Position numbers and translations under genes: made by a program. A DNA stretch of 64,000 nucleotides. Source: Tretioscincus oriximinensis (taxonomy: Eukaryota > Chordata > Lepidosauria > Squamata > Gymnophthalmidae). The notes below the pieces were generated by a model. The model saw only the letters and a list, made by a program, of their open reading frames with translations, searched no databases and was not told the origin of the DNA. Shown here piece after piece: positions 20,622-32,290 of this stretch (positions are counted from its first letter, which is position 1; each line of letters starts with the position of its first letter). The stretch spans positions 1,467,955 through 1,531,954 of the forward strand of contig JAJVDF010000137.1 in the NCBI GenBank assembly GCA_022410635.1, read 5' to 3'.

Positions 20622-20712
20622 CCCTGATTTATTTATATATTTGGATTTTTATTCTGCCCTATACTGGAAGGTCTCAGGATGGGTCACAATCATAAAAATA
20701 AACCATCAATCA
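20622..20712 (-). mobile_element. L2-like LINE 3' end
   Basis: TGATTTATTTATATATTTGG, TTTTTATTCTGCCCTATACT and GGAAGGTCTCAGGATGGG are the inverse of the L2-like tail with a short (ATTT)n. Confidence 0.7.
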
Positions 20713-20741
20713 CCTCTTTCATCAGCCTTGGGCTAAACTAA

Positions 20742-20900
20742 TGGCTTCCCCTGGACTAGATGGCCACTGATCCCATTCAGCAGGGCTCCTCTTATGTTCC
20801 ATCTTCACCACCAGTGCAGGCTATGGCAGGCCATGTTTGGCTCATCCACATTCAGGGCCTGGCACATTCAGTGAACTGGCACATGCCAATTGTCAGCCAC
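20742..20900 (+). mobile_element. CR1-L3-like terminus joined to PAL-A
   Basis: GGACTAGATGGCCACTGATC, CCATTCAGCAGGGCTCCTCT and TATGTTCC form the element end. It is followed at about 20810 by PAL-A pieces (GTGCAGGCTATGGCAGGCC, TTGGCTCATCCACATTCAGG). Confidence 0.6.
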
Positions 20901-21570
20901 CTGCACCTGAGTTCCCTGGCAGCTGTTGAAGTGTGTCGAAGAGAAGTTCCAGCCACTTTTCTTGCTGCCTTCTCTGCTGGAGACGATTATCTGGCTTTGC
21001 ATTTCATAAAACAACGTCTCCTTTCTTTCAGTATCAGGGGACATCAAGCCTGCCTTGTCCCTTGAACGGTGGGAACACATTCTTCCCCATTCCTGCTGCT
21101 TGTCTCTGCAAGGGCTTATCTCAGCAAGTGACAGCTGAAGGCTACCAGTCCTGAGCACAGAGGTCGATCCCTTTGCCTTTCTGTTTCTATTTCTAAATGG
21201 AGGCAAGAAGAGGGAACAGCTTCCTCTGGGGAAATGGGGATCTTGGCCACATCTCCTGGTCTTTCAATCAGCTTCATGGTCAGCAGTAACTCAGACTCTG
21301 CCCCAAACATGCCCTCAAGCGATCAAGATGGATCATGGCAAGGAAAGTCACACCAGAACAACTTGTTTTGTGATCTTTCCTTTTTAACTACAAAGGGAGC
21401 CCAGAGAAGCCTTGAGGAACAAATGAATACCATGGCATCATGCCAACATCCTATCAGGCTGATATACTTGCACTGACTCTGTGTCAAGGGCCAACCCACA
21501 GTGGACATCAGATTAATTGCTGGATCAGCTGTTCCTTGCAGGTGTGAAACGAAGGTCTGGTCCACAGTGG
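20901..21570. other. Intron, no recognised feature
   Basis: No repeat family or exon was recognised. Confidence 0.35.
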
Positions 21571-21571
21571 A

Positions 21572-21700
21572 CATTATAAGAACATAAGAACATAAGAAGA
21601 GCCATCCTGGATCAGGCCACAGCCCATCAAGTCCAGTATTCTGTGTCACACAGAGGCCCACCAGATGCCCCTGGGCAGAAAGTATCTATTCCAGAAAGTA
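21572..21700 (-). mobile_element. CR1-L3-like terminus, young subfamily
   Basis: AAGAACATAAGAACATAAG, GATCAGGCCACAGCCCATCA and CACAGAGGCCCACCAGATGC closely match the ends of the copies at 51000-51816 and 57352-57516. They differ from the older GCTGAATGGGGCC type. Confidence 0.8.
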
Positions 21701-21796
21701 TCTCAAATGGTGGCCTGTGGTCTGCATGCTAGAGAAGACTGTGCAGGCCCCGTTTGGACTTGGTCATCCAACTACCAGTGTAGACTTCCCTGGCAT

Positions 21797-22312
21797 CTCA
21801 GCATCACTCAGTCCCTCAGCATCTGAAGAAGAAAATATGTCTATGAAAGCTTATGACACCTACCTTGCACACCATGACATAAAAACCGGTATAAAGTTAT
21901 ATTCTGGAATATAGCAATCGCTTGTCTGTGCACATGAAAAGTCTCTATTCTGTGGCCAGTGCCTCACATCGCTTCTCGATCTTATCGCACACAGCCCACA
22001 CAACAGCTGCATTCTCGGCTGTTTCATTCTCCCGCGTCAAATTTGTGCACACACCTGCACACCGCCACAGCTGCGAGAGGACAGGGGCTCTCTGGAACGA
22101 TGCCTGAATACCCCAGCAATAGTTTATTCCCGGATTAATGGCGTTTAGTGTGGGACAACTGCTCAAGAACGCTTAACCCATGTGCTGTTGTCTCATCTCT
22201 CTCCGCTCAAGGTAGAAATATGCTGTGTGAACGCAACCTTAGTCTCTTAAGTTCTACTAGCCCCTTTGCTGGACTTTCTATTAGACTAACATGGCTATTT
22301 CTCTGAATACGG
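21797..22312 (+). mobile_element. Penelope-like terminus split by an unknown insertion
   Basis: The left piece (21797-21877) carries CAGCATCTGAAGAAG and TCTATGAAAGCTTATG. The right piece (22229-22312) carries TTAGTCTCTTAAGTTCTAC, CCCCTTTGCTGGACTTTC and AGACTAACATGGCTATTTC. In the copy at 11640-11767 the corresponding parts are adjacent. The intervening 350 bases are therefore an insertion of unknown type. Confidence 0.6.
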
Positions 22313-25300
22313 CAGTCNGGTTCTTCAGGAGGAAAGATGGGTTAATAGCACATGTGAGACCATGGCCCAAGTGGACATTAGCCATACAGTGCANAAATAG
22401 ACACCTTGAGGCCCAGATTAAGTTGTACACAGAAAGTCCTTCATGGGGCATTTCTGCACCTATTTCAAGTAAGTATCTGGAGCCTTCACTGTCCCCTTCT
22501 GGGTCTCACTGGTTTACAGTAATGCTGGCACCTGTAGCAGACAGAGCACAAATGTAATCCAAACATGGAAGACTCTTGTCTAAATTACCAGTAGTCCTGG
22601 ACTTTGAGGGTCCTAGTATACCAGTATGGACCAGTCAGACCACAGAGACAGAGAGATGGTATGCAGAAGAGCCGCCTCATGTTCAGGGATGCCAAAGATC
22701 TAACGTGCCAAAATGCACTGTCAAAATGTGTCCTCTGCAGACTCTGAAGCCAGAGACATTTGTCCTTCATCCTTCAGAGCCCTCAGAACCCAGCCCTGAG
22801 GCTGTCCAACATTTTGTATGGTTCTTCTACTTGTCTCAGACCTGTAGAATGGTTANGTCCTTGCAAACAGGCCTGGGGCTTAGGATTTGCTCCAGACTGC
22901 ACATGTCTCCTTCTCACGCCTCGATTTGGAATCTGTGGTGCTGATTTTTGACAGCACACAGAGACATCTGTGCACCAACAAAAGGCTTTTGGAGAAGTTC
23001 CCAGAAATGCAGGTAATGTACAATTCCTTCACGTTGCAGGAAGGTTCTTTGGCTTTTGTTTGTTCAAGGTTTTCCTCAGACACAGGAGCTCAATGGAGAT
23101 GCCATTTAATATCATGTGCCAAACAACCTCTCCTTCCTTGCCAACCCTATCCTTTCTGTTCTAAACAGCATGGAGCTTGCAAGTCTTGCCACTGCTCAAA
23201 TCTTCATGGCAAGAAAGATGGAGCCTGAGAAGATGGGGAAGATGCTGGAAATGCAACCCAGTTCCTGGACACCCCAGAAGTTGGGAGCCACATCCAGGGA
23301 AAGCCCCTGGCACAAGGATACAGCAGCTTCTCCCACAGCACATTTCACAGGTCAGGCAAAGATAGATTTCAGGCGGGGTCAAGGGTTCCATTTCAGGGCA
23401 GACGTCTTGGCAAGGAGGCAGAAGAGGTTTGTCATTCCTGGCTTCAGACTGAAGATTAGCCTGATTTCCAGGCAGTTCCATCCCCGAGCTGTGGCTCTGT
23501 CTAAACAGACGGAAGAAGCCTCTGTGGTTCAGAGGTCAGCAAGCAGCCTTGAACACAGAAGGTTTTTAGTTAGGTGCTAGGAAACCAAATGGCAGACAGT
23601 AGGGAACCACTTTCATATCACTGTCAGAGAAATGGCACAGAAAGGCCAAGAAGCCTGAGAAGGGCTGTAGGTCTGTGCTAGAGAAAACTGCCTGCGAAGC
23701 AGAGGGAGGCCCATTGGATACCCAGNCCCTCCTTGGAAGAAAGCAACCACCAAGCCCTCGTGTCTCTCTGCCATGAAAGTGCCACAAAAGTGTCCATTAA
23801 GCCAAGCAGCAGTTGGCCAAGACACATTGGGCTCCACTAACCACCACCACGTGGATCAAGAGCACATCCAAAGGTCACTTTAAGCAAGGGTCCATCTCGT
23901 TAGCTCTGCCTTTCATACGCAAGGCTATGAGTCACTTCTGCACTGAGCTGCTTTCATCAGAATTGGCAGAGGGAGGGTAGAAATCAGCTGTGCCCTGAGA
24001 ACCCCCTGTGGGGACAGGTGTGGGTGGCAATCGTCTCACGCAGCCCTACAGAAGCTGGGCCAGTGCAGCAGCCTCTGCAACCTCGTTGCTGGAATTGGGT
24101 CCCTTTCACAACTGGCAACAACAGCTCATTGCTTAGGCTATTTCTCAGCACTGCTTTCTATTTTCCAGGGCTCAGGTCAGCAAGTAGCTCTCAAGCGCGT
24201 AGGGAGTCAGTGCAGGGTTGAAGCTGCTCCTCGAAATGATTGGGAAACATGAAATGATTAGGAAACATGATTTGGGGGGCTCCAGCTGAACTTCACAGAA
24301 GATCTCTGCCCCCTGTTCCTTTCCTAGATAGAAATGGTGGAACCTGTGATCCAAGGACCGAACTTTTCAAACCTTTGTTATCCAGCAGGGGCAGCCAGAA
24401 GTGGACTGAGCAGTGTTTCCCTGTGCATTCCTGACCTTCTCCAGTGGTGGCCCTTGGTGCCCTGAACTCAGGCTGCTTAGGCTTCCTTTACAGGAGCATC
24501 TTGACTTACCCCAAGCCATCAGCACGCCCACGTGGGCAGTTTTCTTTGCTTGCTGCTGCCTCGTTACATAAGAACCAAAGCCTGCTGCAAACCTTCCCCT
24601 GCGTGTGATAGCAAAACAGAACACAGGCTGATCAGTTCCCTAGTTAGGGCTGTTGCACCCAAAAGTGTTTGATCTCCTTCATCAAGGATCTACGGCCAAA
24701 AGAATACCTAGTTGATATCGCTGTTCTTGTTCTTTCTTCTGTTATCTACCTGCAGCTTGGACTGCCTCTCTGGTTAGTAATAAAATAACANGCAAACACA
24801 CACGAGGGGCTCCAAGATAGTTCAAAGAAATAGCCCCATTGTTCTGGGTCCACAAAATTTGTCAGGGGAGCCTGCAGCCCTCTAGAAACTGGCACAGAAA
24901 AGGCAGGCAGCAGGAGCCTCTGTGGCCGAGGCAACTTCTTCAGATGTGAGGAACAAGGGCCAGGGGCAGAGGGAGGGGGAAGCAGCCTGGTGTGTGGATG
25001 ACTCCACTTGAGGATTGCTTCTTAGCTGNTTCTAAGGCTGCAGCTGCATCATTTATTTATTTTGGAATAAGGTGGCTCAGACAGTCCTTTGTTCCAGAGT
25101 ATTCACAAACACTGGCCAACATAAGGGGTGCATGGCCCCTTTAAGCATTTTGCTGATGTCTTCTGCGTTGCTCTTCTGTTCCCCACTCTGGGATATAAAT
25201 TCCTAAATAAACAAAATGCCATTTGTGTTTGAATCCAGCACCCAAAAGCCCCCTAGAGGCAGCATCTTCTTCCCACCCCTAATTCACCTTTCCTAGTCCA

Positions 25301-25379
25301 CAGGGGTCACTGGAGGCCAAAGCATGAACAATCTTAAAGCACCTCTGAGGGCTGGATGTGCCGATTTCTTCCCCTGTCC
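22313..25379. other. Long intron stretch without recognised repeats
   Basis: About 3 kb with no confident repeat, exon or RNA gene. A plus-strand open frame at 23116-23580 (154 codons) has no recognisable domain and no codon-level support. A weak tRNA-like patch (CCTCTGTGGTTCAGAGGTC) at 23518 may be a SINE head. Confidence 0.4.
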
Positions 25380-25620
25380 ATACAGAGTCAGTTTGATGCA
25401 ATGCTGGGAGTGCTGGACCCTTATCTGGTAGNTACCTGGCTTGATTCCACCCTCCTCCATGCCCTGGGTGACCTTGGGCCACTCACAGTTCTTGAGCACT
25501 CTCTCAGCCACGTCTACTTCACAGGGAGTCTGTTGTGGAAAAAGCAACAGAAGCGATGTGCTTTCATCTTTGGTGAAAAGGGCGTTATAAATAAATGTTA
25601 ATAATAACAATTTAAAAAAT
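25380..25620 (+). mobile_element. SINE-A copy, plus orientation
   Basis: The tRNA-like head is AGTTTGATGCAATGCTGGGA and GTGCTGGACCCTTATCTGG, and the B-box-like part is GGCTTGATTCCACCCTCC. The body is GGGTGACCTTGGGCCACTCA, TTCACAGGGAGTCTGTTGTG, and the tail is GGGCGTTATAAATAAATGTT. It shows the L2-like tail joined to a tRNA head in one unit. Confidence 0.8.
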
Positions 25621-26224
25621 AAGAAGCCCCGTAAAATTTGCAGGCAGCCTCCCCTCACTTGCAATGCTTCTGCAGCCTGTGCCCTGCCTCCTCGTAGGTC
25701 TTGGTGAGTGCTTTGGTGCCTTTGTTGTGCTCTCTAAGCACCCCAGGTGGCTTCAAAGGGATCCCAGGGGAGAAGCTTCCTTTGGTCCTGGCTTGCCACA
25801 GGAGCAAAAAGCGTAATAAGCACAGCTGGGGACACAGCAGGTGAGAACCTTGCTGATCTACACCCCATGCAAGGAAAGTGACCTTTACTTGGTTTTATGG
25901 CACCTGTTATGTTACTTGGGGGTTTTATTTCAAAATTATCTGTGCAAATTTCTCTTAGGGTGATGGAGAAACCAAAGCTGCAACCACAGGATACTTGTTT
26001 ATTTTGGTATTTATTGAGCATCCAGTTTATCCTTTACCAATTTTATTCCACCTCATGTGCATCTTTAAAGCCATAATATATGGTGCCACGAGCATTACTG
26101 GCCAGGTCTCCATTTGGCAAGAAGTGCCTCTTTGCCAAGGTTCCACTTCATGTCATGAAATCAGCAAAAAAATATTTATTAAAGCACTTCTGCANGTGTC
26201 AAAGAAACTGCCTGGGCCAAGAAT
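25621..26224. other. Intron, no recognised feature
   Basis: No repeat family or exon was recognised. Confidence 0.35.
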
Positions 26225-26315
26225 ATCTTAGAAACTAACAATTAGTAACAAGGTGGGCAGCGTGAGTTTCATGCCCAAGAAGCTACTTCTTCAGTTGCTA
26301 GGGAGGGACAGACGA
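26225..26315 (+). mobile_element. Penelope-like terminal fragment
   Basis: AGAAACTAACAATTAGTAAC, then GTGAGTTTCATGCCCAAGAA and CTTCTTCAGTTGCTAGGG, keep the order of the Penelope-like terminus at 13135-13210. It is short and diverged. Confidence 0.4.
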
Positions 26316-26454
26316 TGCGTAGCAAACGGGCTGCTGGGAAGATTAGTCAGGTCAGGTACAACACTCGGTCCTTCTAAATGGAAGGAAGTGCTCAGGCTGT
26401 GGCCTCATCTTCTTGTGTTCTCAGGTATAAGAGAAAACGGCAAAACATCAAGAC

Positions 26455-26945
26455 CTGACGTTTGANAGGTGATCTGATTGAAGTGTATTAAGTCGTGCAT
26501 GGGATAGATAAAGGTGAACAGAGAAAAATGGTCTTCTCTATTTCACAACACTAGGACCAGGGGGCCTTCCTTGAAGCTGGTGGGCAGAAGAGTGAGAACA
26601 GACAAGGAAAAGTATTGTTTCACCGAAAGAGTCATCGGCCTGTAGAATTCACTTCCAGAAGAGGTGGTGGTAGCTGGATAAATTCTGGATAGTTTGAAGA
26701 CAAGTTCATGGACACAATGGATATAAACAGATACTAGGATGGATGTCTGGATGCTGCTTCTGGAATGGAGTAACAGGCAGGATTCCTGAAGAACCATTTG
26801 CAGGGTATCAAGAACAGGTGAAGATTTTGCCTTCTCTTCAGACTGCCCAGGTACAATTGGTTGGCCACTGGGTGAGACAGAATGCTGCACTAGACGGCCT
26901 CTGGCCCCATTCAGCAGGGTTCCTCTTATATTCTTATGTTCATGG
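26455..26945 (+). mobile_element. CR1-L3-like 3' part
   Basis: The ORF end is readable in pieces (GATCTGATTGAAGTGTATTA; ATTCACTTCCAGAAGAGGTG, the LPEEV region). Then come the UTR, ACAGGCAGGATTCCTGAAG, and the terminus CATTCAGCAGGGTTCCTCTT, ATATTCTTATGTTC. No PAL-A module interrupts the UTR, so this shows the plain form. Confidence 0.8.
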
Positions 26946-27690
26946 AGGGTCCAAAACACAGCCATTACTTGTGGTCACCTTTATGACCAAGGCAACATCA
27001 GCAACAAGCATTAGACAATCATGAAATGAGGGGCAGGCTGAATTCCAGAGTGACAGATTGCCAAACAGGAAGCCTGCTTAATGGAAGGCTTTTGCATTAT
27101 GAAAGGGGAGAACAATGGTTAAAAACAGCAACCCGAGAGCTGCCTTTTAATCCTGCCTATAATTATAGAGATAAATCTGTGCCCTTTCCTCCTCCTTCTC
27201 CATTCATTGAAATTCTGTGACTCACCCACAGTCCCAGTTCATGAAAGGACACAGGGACCAGGAGGGAACGTTCCAATGGCAATTATTCCTGACCAGCACA
27301 GGGGCCTTAATGAGCCAGAAATACACCGCAAAACTCCTTCCGACTCATGAATGCAGTTTTTAAAAAAGGCTTCCTGCATTCACATGAACGCATTTGGAGC
27401 ACACACTGGCTGTCAGCCTGACATACACAATTTTGTGTTAACAAGCTACGGTGCCCTTTTAAAATGGAATAAAAATGCTGGTTTGTAAGTGTAACAATCC
27501 CCAAATATCAGCTTCACAGAGCAGAAAGCTGAAGATCCCTCCTTGCTCCATAAATGAACAACAACAACAAAGTAACCCTTGGGATATTCATAAGATCACT
27601 GACTGCTAACTNATATGTAATAATGGATGAGTGGATGGAGAGAGACAGAGATAAAAAATGGCATGTACTGAGGACCCTTTCTGTACTAAC
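26946..27690. other. Repeat-poor intron, possible conserved noncoding sequence
   Basis: From about 27020 to 27500 no repeat is recognised. The sequence has ordered AT-rich blocks (TAATCCTGCCTATAATTATA at about 27149, GAATGCAGTTTTTAAAAAA at about 27350). Conservation is only inferred. Confidence 0.35.
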
Positions 27691-27692
27691 TT

Positions 27693-27836
27693 AAACCTGG
27701 GATATATCTTGGAGCAGAGGCCTNTCATCCACATGCTAGTGCAGACTATGGCAGGCCTTCAATGGGGCCAACCATAGTCTGCACTGGCATGTGGATGGCT
27801 TAGCTCTGTGCTGAGATATAAGCCAGCATAAGGCTC
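27693..27836. repeat. PAL-A foldback repeat, both arms present
   Basis: The left arm is AACCTGGGATATATCTTGGA, TCATCCACATGCTAGTGCAG and ACTATGGCAGGCC. The right arm is GGCCAACCATAGTCTGCACT, GGCATGTGGATGGC, GCTCTGTGCTGAGATATAAG and CCAGCATAAGGC. The arms pair over about 65 bases each. Confidence 0.75.
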
Positions 27837-27974
27837 ACTGGGGACAGCTGCTTAATACCAAAAGACAACTTTTGCAGAATCAAAGTCTGAATCAATGTGA
27901 AACCTGTATCAATGCGGAGTATTGGGTATCTACAGGTTGCTCCATCTCAGCCATGCCTCAAACATCCAATCATN

Positions 27975-28402
27975 CACGAAGAACCATAGAGAAGCCCTGC
28001 TAAATCAGGCTACACCCCATCTAGTCCAGCATTCTGTCTCACCTAGAGGCCCACCAGTCCCTGGCAGTTCCTCAAAATAGCAGGCAAAACCGTCACCNGC
28101 TCTCCACTCGCTGCAAATGGTTTTTCACGAGTCCTGACTGTTGCTCCACCCCAGAAGCAGAATCAAGACATCAATCCTAGTAGCTGCTGATTCACTTGAC
28201 GTCCATGAATTTGTGTAGCCCATTTTTAAAGCTATTCAGGCCACCAGCTACCACCATTTCTTCTGGAGGTAGATCCCATAGACCAGCGACCCCCTGAGTA
28301 AAAAATATATATCCTTCCCTTTGTCTGTCCTCACTCTTCTTCCCATCAACCTCATAGAGGGTCCCCTGGTTCTATTGTTGTGTGATAGAGAAAATAATGT
28401 GA
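27975..28402 (-). mobile_element. CR1-L3-like 3' part
   Basis: The plus strand runs AAGCCCTGCTAAATCAGGCT, CAGCATTCTGTCTCACCTAG, then the ORF end inverse CTACCACCATTTCTTCTGGA and CCTGGTTCTATTGTTGTGTG. It is cut at about 28402 upstream of the SLN/TRG motif. Confidence 0.8.
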
Positions 28403-28487
28403 TGGTTTTAAGGCCCTGAAAAAAGTCGGGTAACTATCTTTTTAACTCCCAGGAGCTGCCCTTGATTCTTCAGCAGCTTTGATCTGC

Positions 28488-28720
28488 TTTTTAGTTTTTT
28501 TACATTTCTATACCACCTGAAGGTCTCAGGGCAATTAATAATAAAAACAAATTAACATATTAAAACAGCAATATCTAAACGTAGGGCAGGTGAACGGAGC
28601 ATCTTCAAGCATTTTCTGAACGCACAAGNCGATGGTGATCAGGAGGGAGGCTGCTCCATTGCCTGGGGCTGCCATGGAGAAGGCTCCGTCTCCGGTTCCA
28701 CCTTCTTTGCCACTGAGGGA
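28488..28720 (-). mobile_element. L2-like LINE 3' part
   Basis: TTCTATACCACCTGAAGGTC, TCAGGGCAATTAATAATAAA, then AAAACAGCAATATCTAAACG. Further out GGCTGCTCCATTGCCTGGGG, GCCATGGAGAAGGC, typical of the region before the L2-like tail in lizard repeats. The right boundary is uncertain. Confidence 0.6.
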
Positions 28721-29893
28721 GGGGGTACAGTCAGAGCCTCCTCTGCAGATCTTAAGGCCCAGGCAGGTTGATATGTGAGAAGGCAATCATTTAGATATTT
28801 GGAGATCCTGTCATGCTCAGAAGCATCTGGAACTGCCAGTTCAATGGAAGCAGAGAGGGCAAGGAGGGATCAGGTTTTTCCTCCGTTGTCACAACGATCC
28901 ATTTATTGGTAGGTGGCAAAGGTGAAGGGGATTCTTCCATCTGGAGGCCTCTCGTCTCCCAGCCTCTCACCGTCCCGCATCCGAAAGCTTCTCCAGATAC
29001 TGATATATCCAGCCGAAAAGTCGTTTGCACTAAGATTAATGGCATATTTATCCAAGAGCTGCTCTTTGGATTCCAGCGGCCATCTGGAATGAACCTCCCA
29101 TTCATCAAGCTGTCCCCACTAGGGAGAGAGGGGAGTTCATTTATTCCGAGCGAGCGTCTGATTGTATAATTGCATTAGGAAAATGTAGTTTACCTCCTGG
29201 AAGCCATTAGCACATTCACGATTGTTGCCCTTACNTTTCTCTGGCGACGGAATCCTGTTACCTTGCAGTGGAAAAAATCTGCCAGTCGATTAAAATATTC
29301 AGCATCTAAATGGGTGAAGACAAACTACTTCCAGCAGGGACACCGCCTCCTGCTGCCTCTTCCTGCCCCTGACAGCTGCTGTGCGCCTCGTGTCACTTCC
29401 TCTGATTGGTCTCCTTACTGCTGTTGATCGCGCAGCATGGGATGCTCCTTCTAAGAGTTTCTCTCAAAAACCCACTTCATGGGACACAGCTATCCATGGC
29501 TGCCTGGCTTATGTTCCAGCCATGCACTGTTGGCCATATTCAGAGCGGTTCATATGAANTGTCCCACAATCCACTGCCACTGATGTCAACACATCAATCT
29601 TTAGGCAAAGTGGTTGGTGCTACCACAGTGGAAGGCAGGAGATGGGTAGCGCCGTGTCCTACCAGAAGCAGAAGGAGCCAACAGTTCTTATTTTGGGTCC
29701 TTCTGTCTTTAGTCTGGGGAAAATTCTTATTCTGGGTCTCCTCTGCTCACAGGCTCACAAAGAGGTCTCGTTCTAACCAGCAACATGCTTCATCTGAATG
29801 AGATGGAGGGTATTTTGGAGAAGGGGATCCAAAATGATCTCTGGACCTGATATGGACCCTGGAATGTTATAGACCCCGATAACCTCTCCTACC
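28721..29893. other. Intron, partly repeat-poor
   Basis: No repeat was recognised. The part from about 28980 to 29290 is AT-rich and unbroken by repeats. Open frames have no recognised domains. Confidence 0.35.
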
Positions 29894-29945
<52 letters not shown>

Positions 29946-30180
29946 TACTTATACTTATACCCTGCCCTATACCGAAAGGTCTCAGGACAGCCAACAATAA
30001 AAGCCAAAATGCATAATTGGTCTATTAAAACAGTTTCTGAAGGTGAGAAGGAAAACAGCATTTCTTCCACCAAGGCCATGAAAGACATGCTTCCTCAAGG
30101 ATCTTCTGGAATAATACAGTGATGGTGACACTGCAAGATGCCTGTCAGGTCCCAAGGCTGCTGGTCCGTTTTCCCACCAG
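29894..30180 (-). mobile_element. L2-like LINE 3' part with (ATTT)n
   Basis: A roughly 50-base run of TTATTTATTTATTT units is followed by ACTTATACCCTGCCCTATAC, CGAAAGGTCTCAGGACAGCC and AACAATAAAAGCC, the inverse L2-like tail. L2-like material continues to about 30180 (CCTCAAGGATCTTCTGG). Confidence 0.75.
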
Positions 30181-30980
30181 TCAGCAGCTCCAGGCAGAAT
30201 ATTAATGTGCTGGGGACAGCTGTCCACAGACACGTTATAAAACCCCTGTGGCACACTCAGTACCACAATAGGGTCGAACAAGTTCAAAGGAGTACACACA
30301 AGAGTAATCAGGAAACAAACCAGGTCANTACCAAGAAACGTAGAGCAAAACTGTTAGGAGCAAGATATAGACAAGGTCAGGTTACAATCCAAAGTCCAAT
30401 ACCAGAGGCTAAGCAAACACTATCTCAGAGACCAAATGACTAATTGCTTCCAGCAAAGTACAGCCTTGAGCAGCTGGTTTATATACGTCTGCTGAGCTCT
30501 GGTTGCTGATTAGAACCAGCTGCTTCATCCAGGAGTGCTGACTCATCATGGAATGGATCTTGAGGATTGATATTGGCCTCAAGATTCTTCATCCGAAAGC
30601 TCACAGCCCTGCAATGCATGGCTGGTCATGACAATGCCCATAATCTCGGGGCAACATGGTGGAGCCAATCTGTCATTGCACCTTCTTAGTATCACTGGGT
30701 CTACTGGGATCAACAAGACCAGGAGTTTTCATTTCTAGAGGTTGAAGCCAACTCTGAACTCACGTGAGCTTTGGTTCAGCAAAGTGTATGGCCCAGCATA
30801 GGTCGGAAACTGAGCCTATTTGATCAGAATCTGCAGTGCTGTTCTGAAAAGTACTTTGAATCCATCTTCAGTCCTGAGGAATTGGACTAAAGAAGGAAAA
30901 TCACCTGCTTTAGTACAGTGGCTGAGGACCGAAAAGAGATTGTGTCAGGTCAGCATCTACAAGTACAGAACTACATAACT
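30181..30980. other. Unclassified intron sequence
   Basis: The section 30260-30690 (for example AGTCCAATACCAGAGGCTAA) has the look of a repeat but matches nothing else in this window. No coding potential was recognised. Confidence 0.3.
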
Positions 30981-31400
30981 AGGCCCTGTCCACATGGGGC
31001 GTTTCTCCAGGATATATCTTGAAATTGAGATCTGTCATCTGCCTGCTAGAACATACTATGGTGGACCCAAAGAGTTGTACCTTTATTATTGATAAGACCT
31101 GCATCGATGTGCCAAACACTCTGAGGTCTGCCATTGGTCTTTACGGAGCAATCTCAGGGCTCAGAACCTTTGGCCTGGTGTGCATGTGGCAGTGGCTACT
31201 ACGGCATAGGCTGCCCAGGTATTGGCCAAAATGGTGGTGAAGGTAGCCTTCAGTGGAGGGCCCAACAGCGTAGCCTCCAGTTGCACAGCAGTCCGCCTGC
31301 CACCACCACCTCCTTCTCCGCCCCTTGCCTTCCCAAGTCTGCATTTCTGTGGGCTTTCCATTTGTCCTGAAATGAGGCCCAGTATGGACAGGGCCTCAGT
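30981..31400. mobile_element. Longer element with PAL-A-type ends
   Basis: The left end reads AGGCCCTGTCCACATGGGGC, then GGATATATCTTGAAATTGAG and CTGCCTGCTAGAACATACTA, a PAL-A left arm. The right end, near 31365-31398, reads GAAATGAGGCCCAGTATGG and ACAGGGCCTC, the inverse of the left tip. About 300 bases of other sequence lie between. It may be a less deleted relative of PAL-A, or two independent remnants. Confidence 0.4.
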
Positions 31401-32290
31401 ACAGAGAGACCCTTCTGTCAAAAGCTCCCACAAACTCCCCAAGCCCAGCTGGTAGTTTGAAAACAGTTTTTACCACTCCTTCAGGCTAGGACCGCACCCC
31501 TCAATTAATGGCAGGTGGGGCCACCCAATGATATCCTTTGGCCACGAAGGCTCCTGCCTTGCATCCTTACATGGCTACGTTTTCTCACCGCTAAAGGAAC
31601 TCAGCGTTTTCTATTTCCGGCCTGCCTTCCCTTGGCCACGCACTCCCTCGTTAACTTCTTTTCTTCCTTCGTTTCGGAGACGATCGCTCTCGTGACCTTG
31701 TTATAATTAGCTTGTTAATGAGCTATTGGCTGCTCATCTGTAAAATCCGTCTGACAGGCAGACAGCCCAAGAGATTAACCAAGTCTGACCAATATCTCAA
31801 CCTNNCTGGCNAATCCTTTTTCCCAGTTTCTGACAGAAAAATCACGATCTTTGTCTTTGATTAATGTCACCCGTNGTAAGCGCCTGAACCTCCTCCGTGC
31901 AGATGAAATGCAACACACTCACTTGGGCCCCTTTGTAGAAAATTGCGCTTTGCCTTCCTCTCTCCTCAGAGCCTAACTTCTATATAACAAAACGCATAAA
32001 TTCACCCTCCATGTTGCAAGAGTCAAAGTAGTCAAAATTCCAGTCCAGTGGGGGATTTGGAAGATTTAAATTTTAAATTTAAATGATTAAAAGTCATTAA
32101 AAACAGGAATAAGTGTACTGAAAATGAAACAAAGGATTGTAAACACTGTGACCTAAGGAGGTTGTTCTACATGCACAAGCTCTGATAGTTCTGTACATAT
32201 GATAAAACGCGTCCAGCAACAGGGCCCGGAATATTGGTGGCCTCCAGAGACCAATGACAGTGCTTGGAACTCTGGTAGCCTCCAGAGACC
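31401..32290. other. Repeat-poor intron, possible conserved noncoding element
   Basis: From about 31600 to 31990 there is no recognised repeat. Homeodomain-like cores stand close together (TATAATTAGCTTG and GTTAATGAGC at 31702-31722). An AT-rich patch with TTTAAATTTTAAATTT lies at about 32065-32085. A regulatory role is inference. Confidence 0.4.

Noticed and set aside
23116..23580. 154-codon plus-strand frame
   Set aside because: No domain, no exon borders, and opposite to the host gene; a frame this long is expected by chance in GC-moderate sequence of this length.
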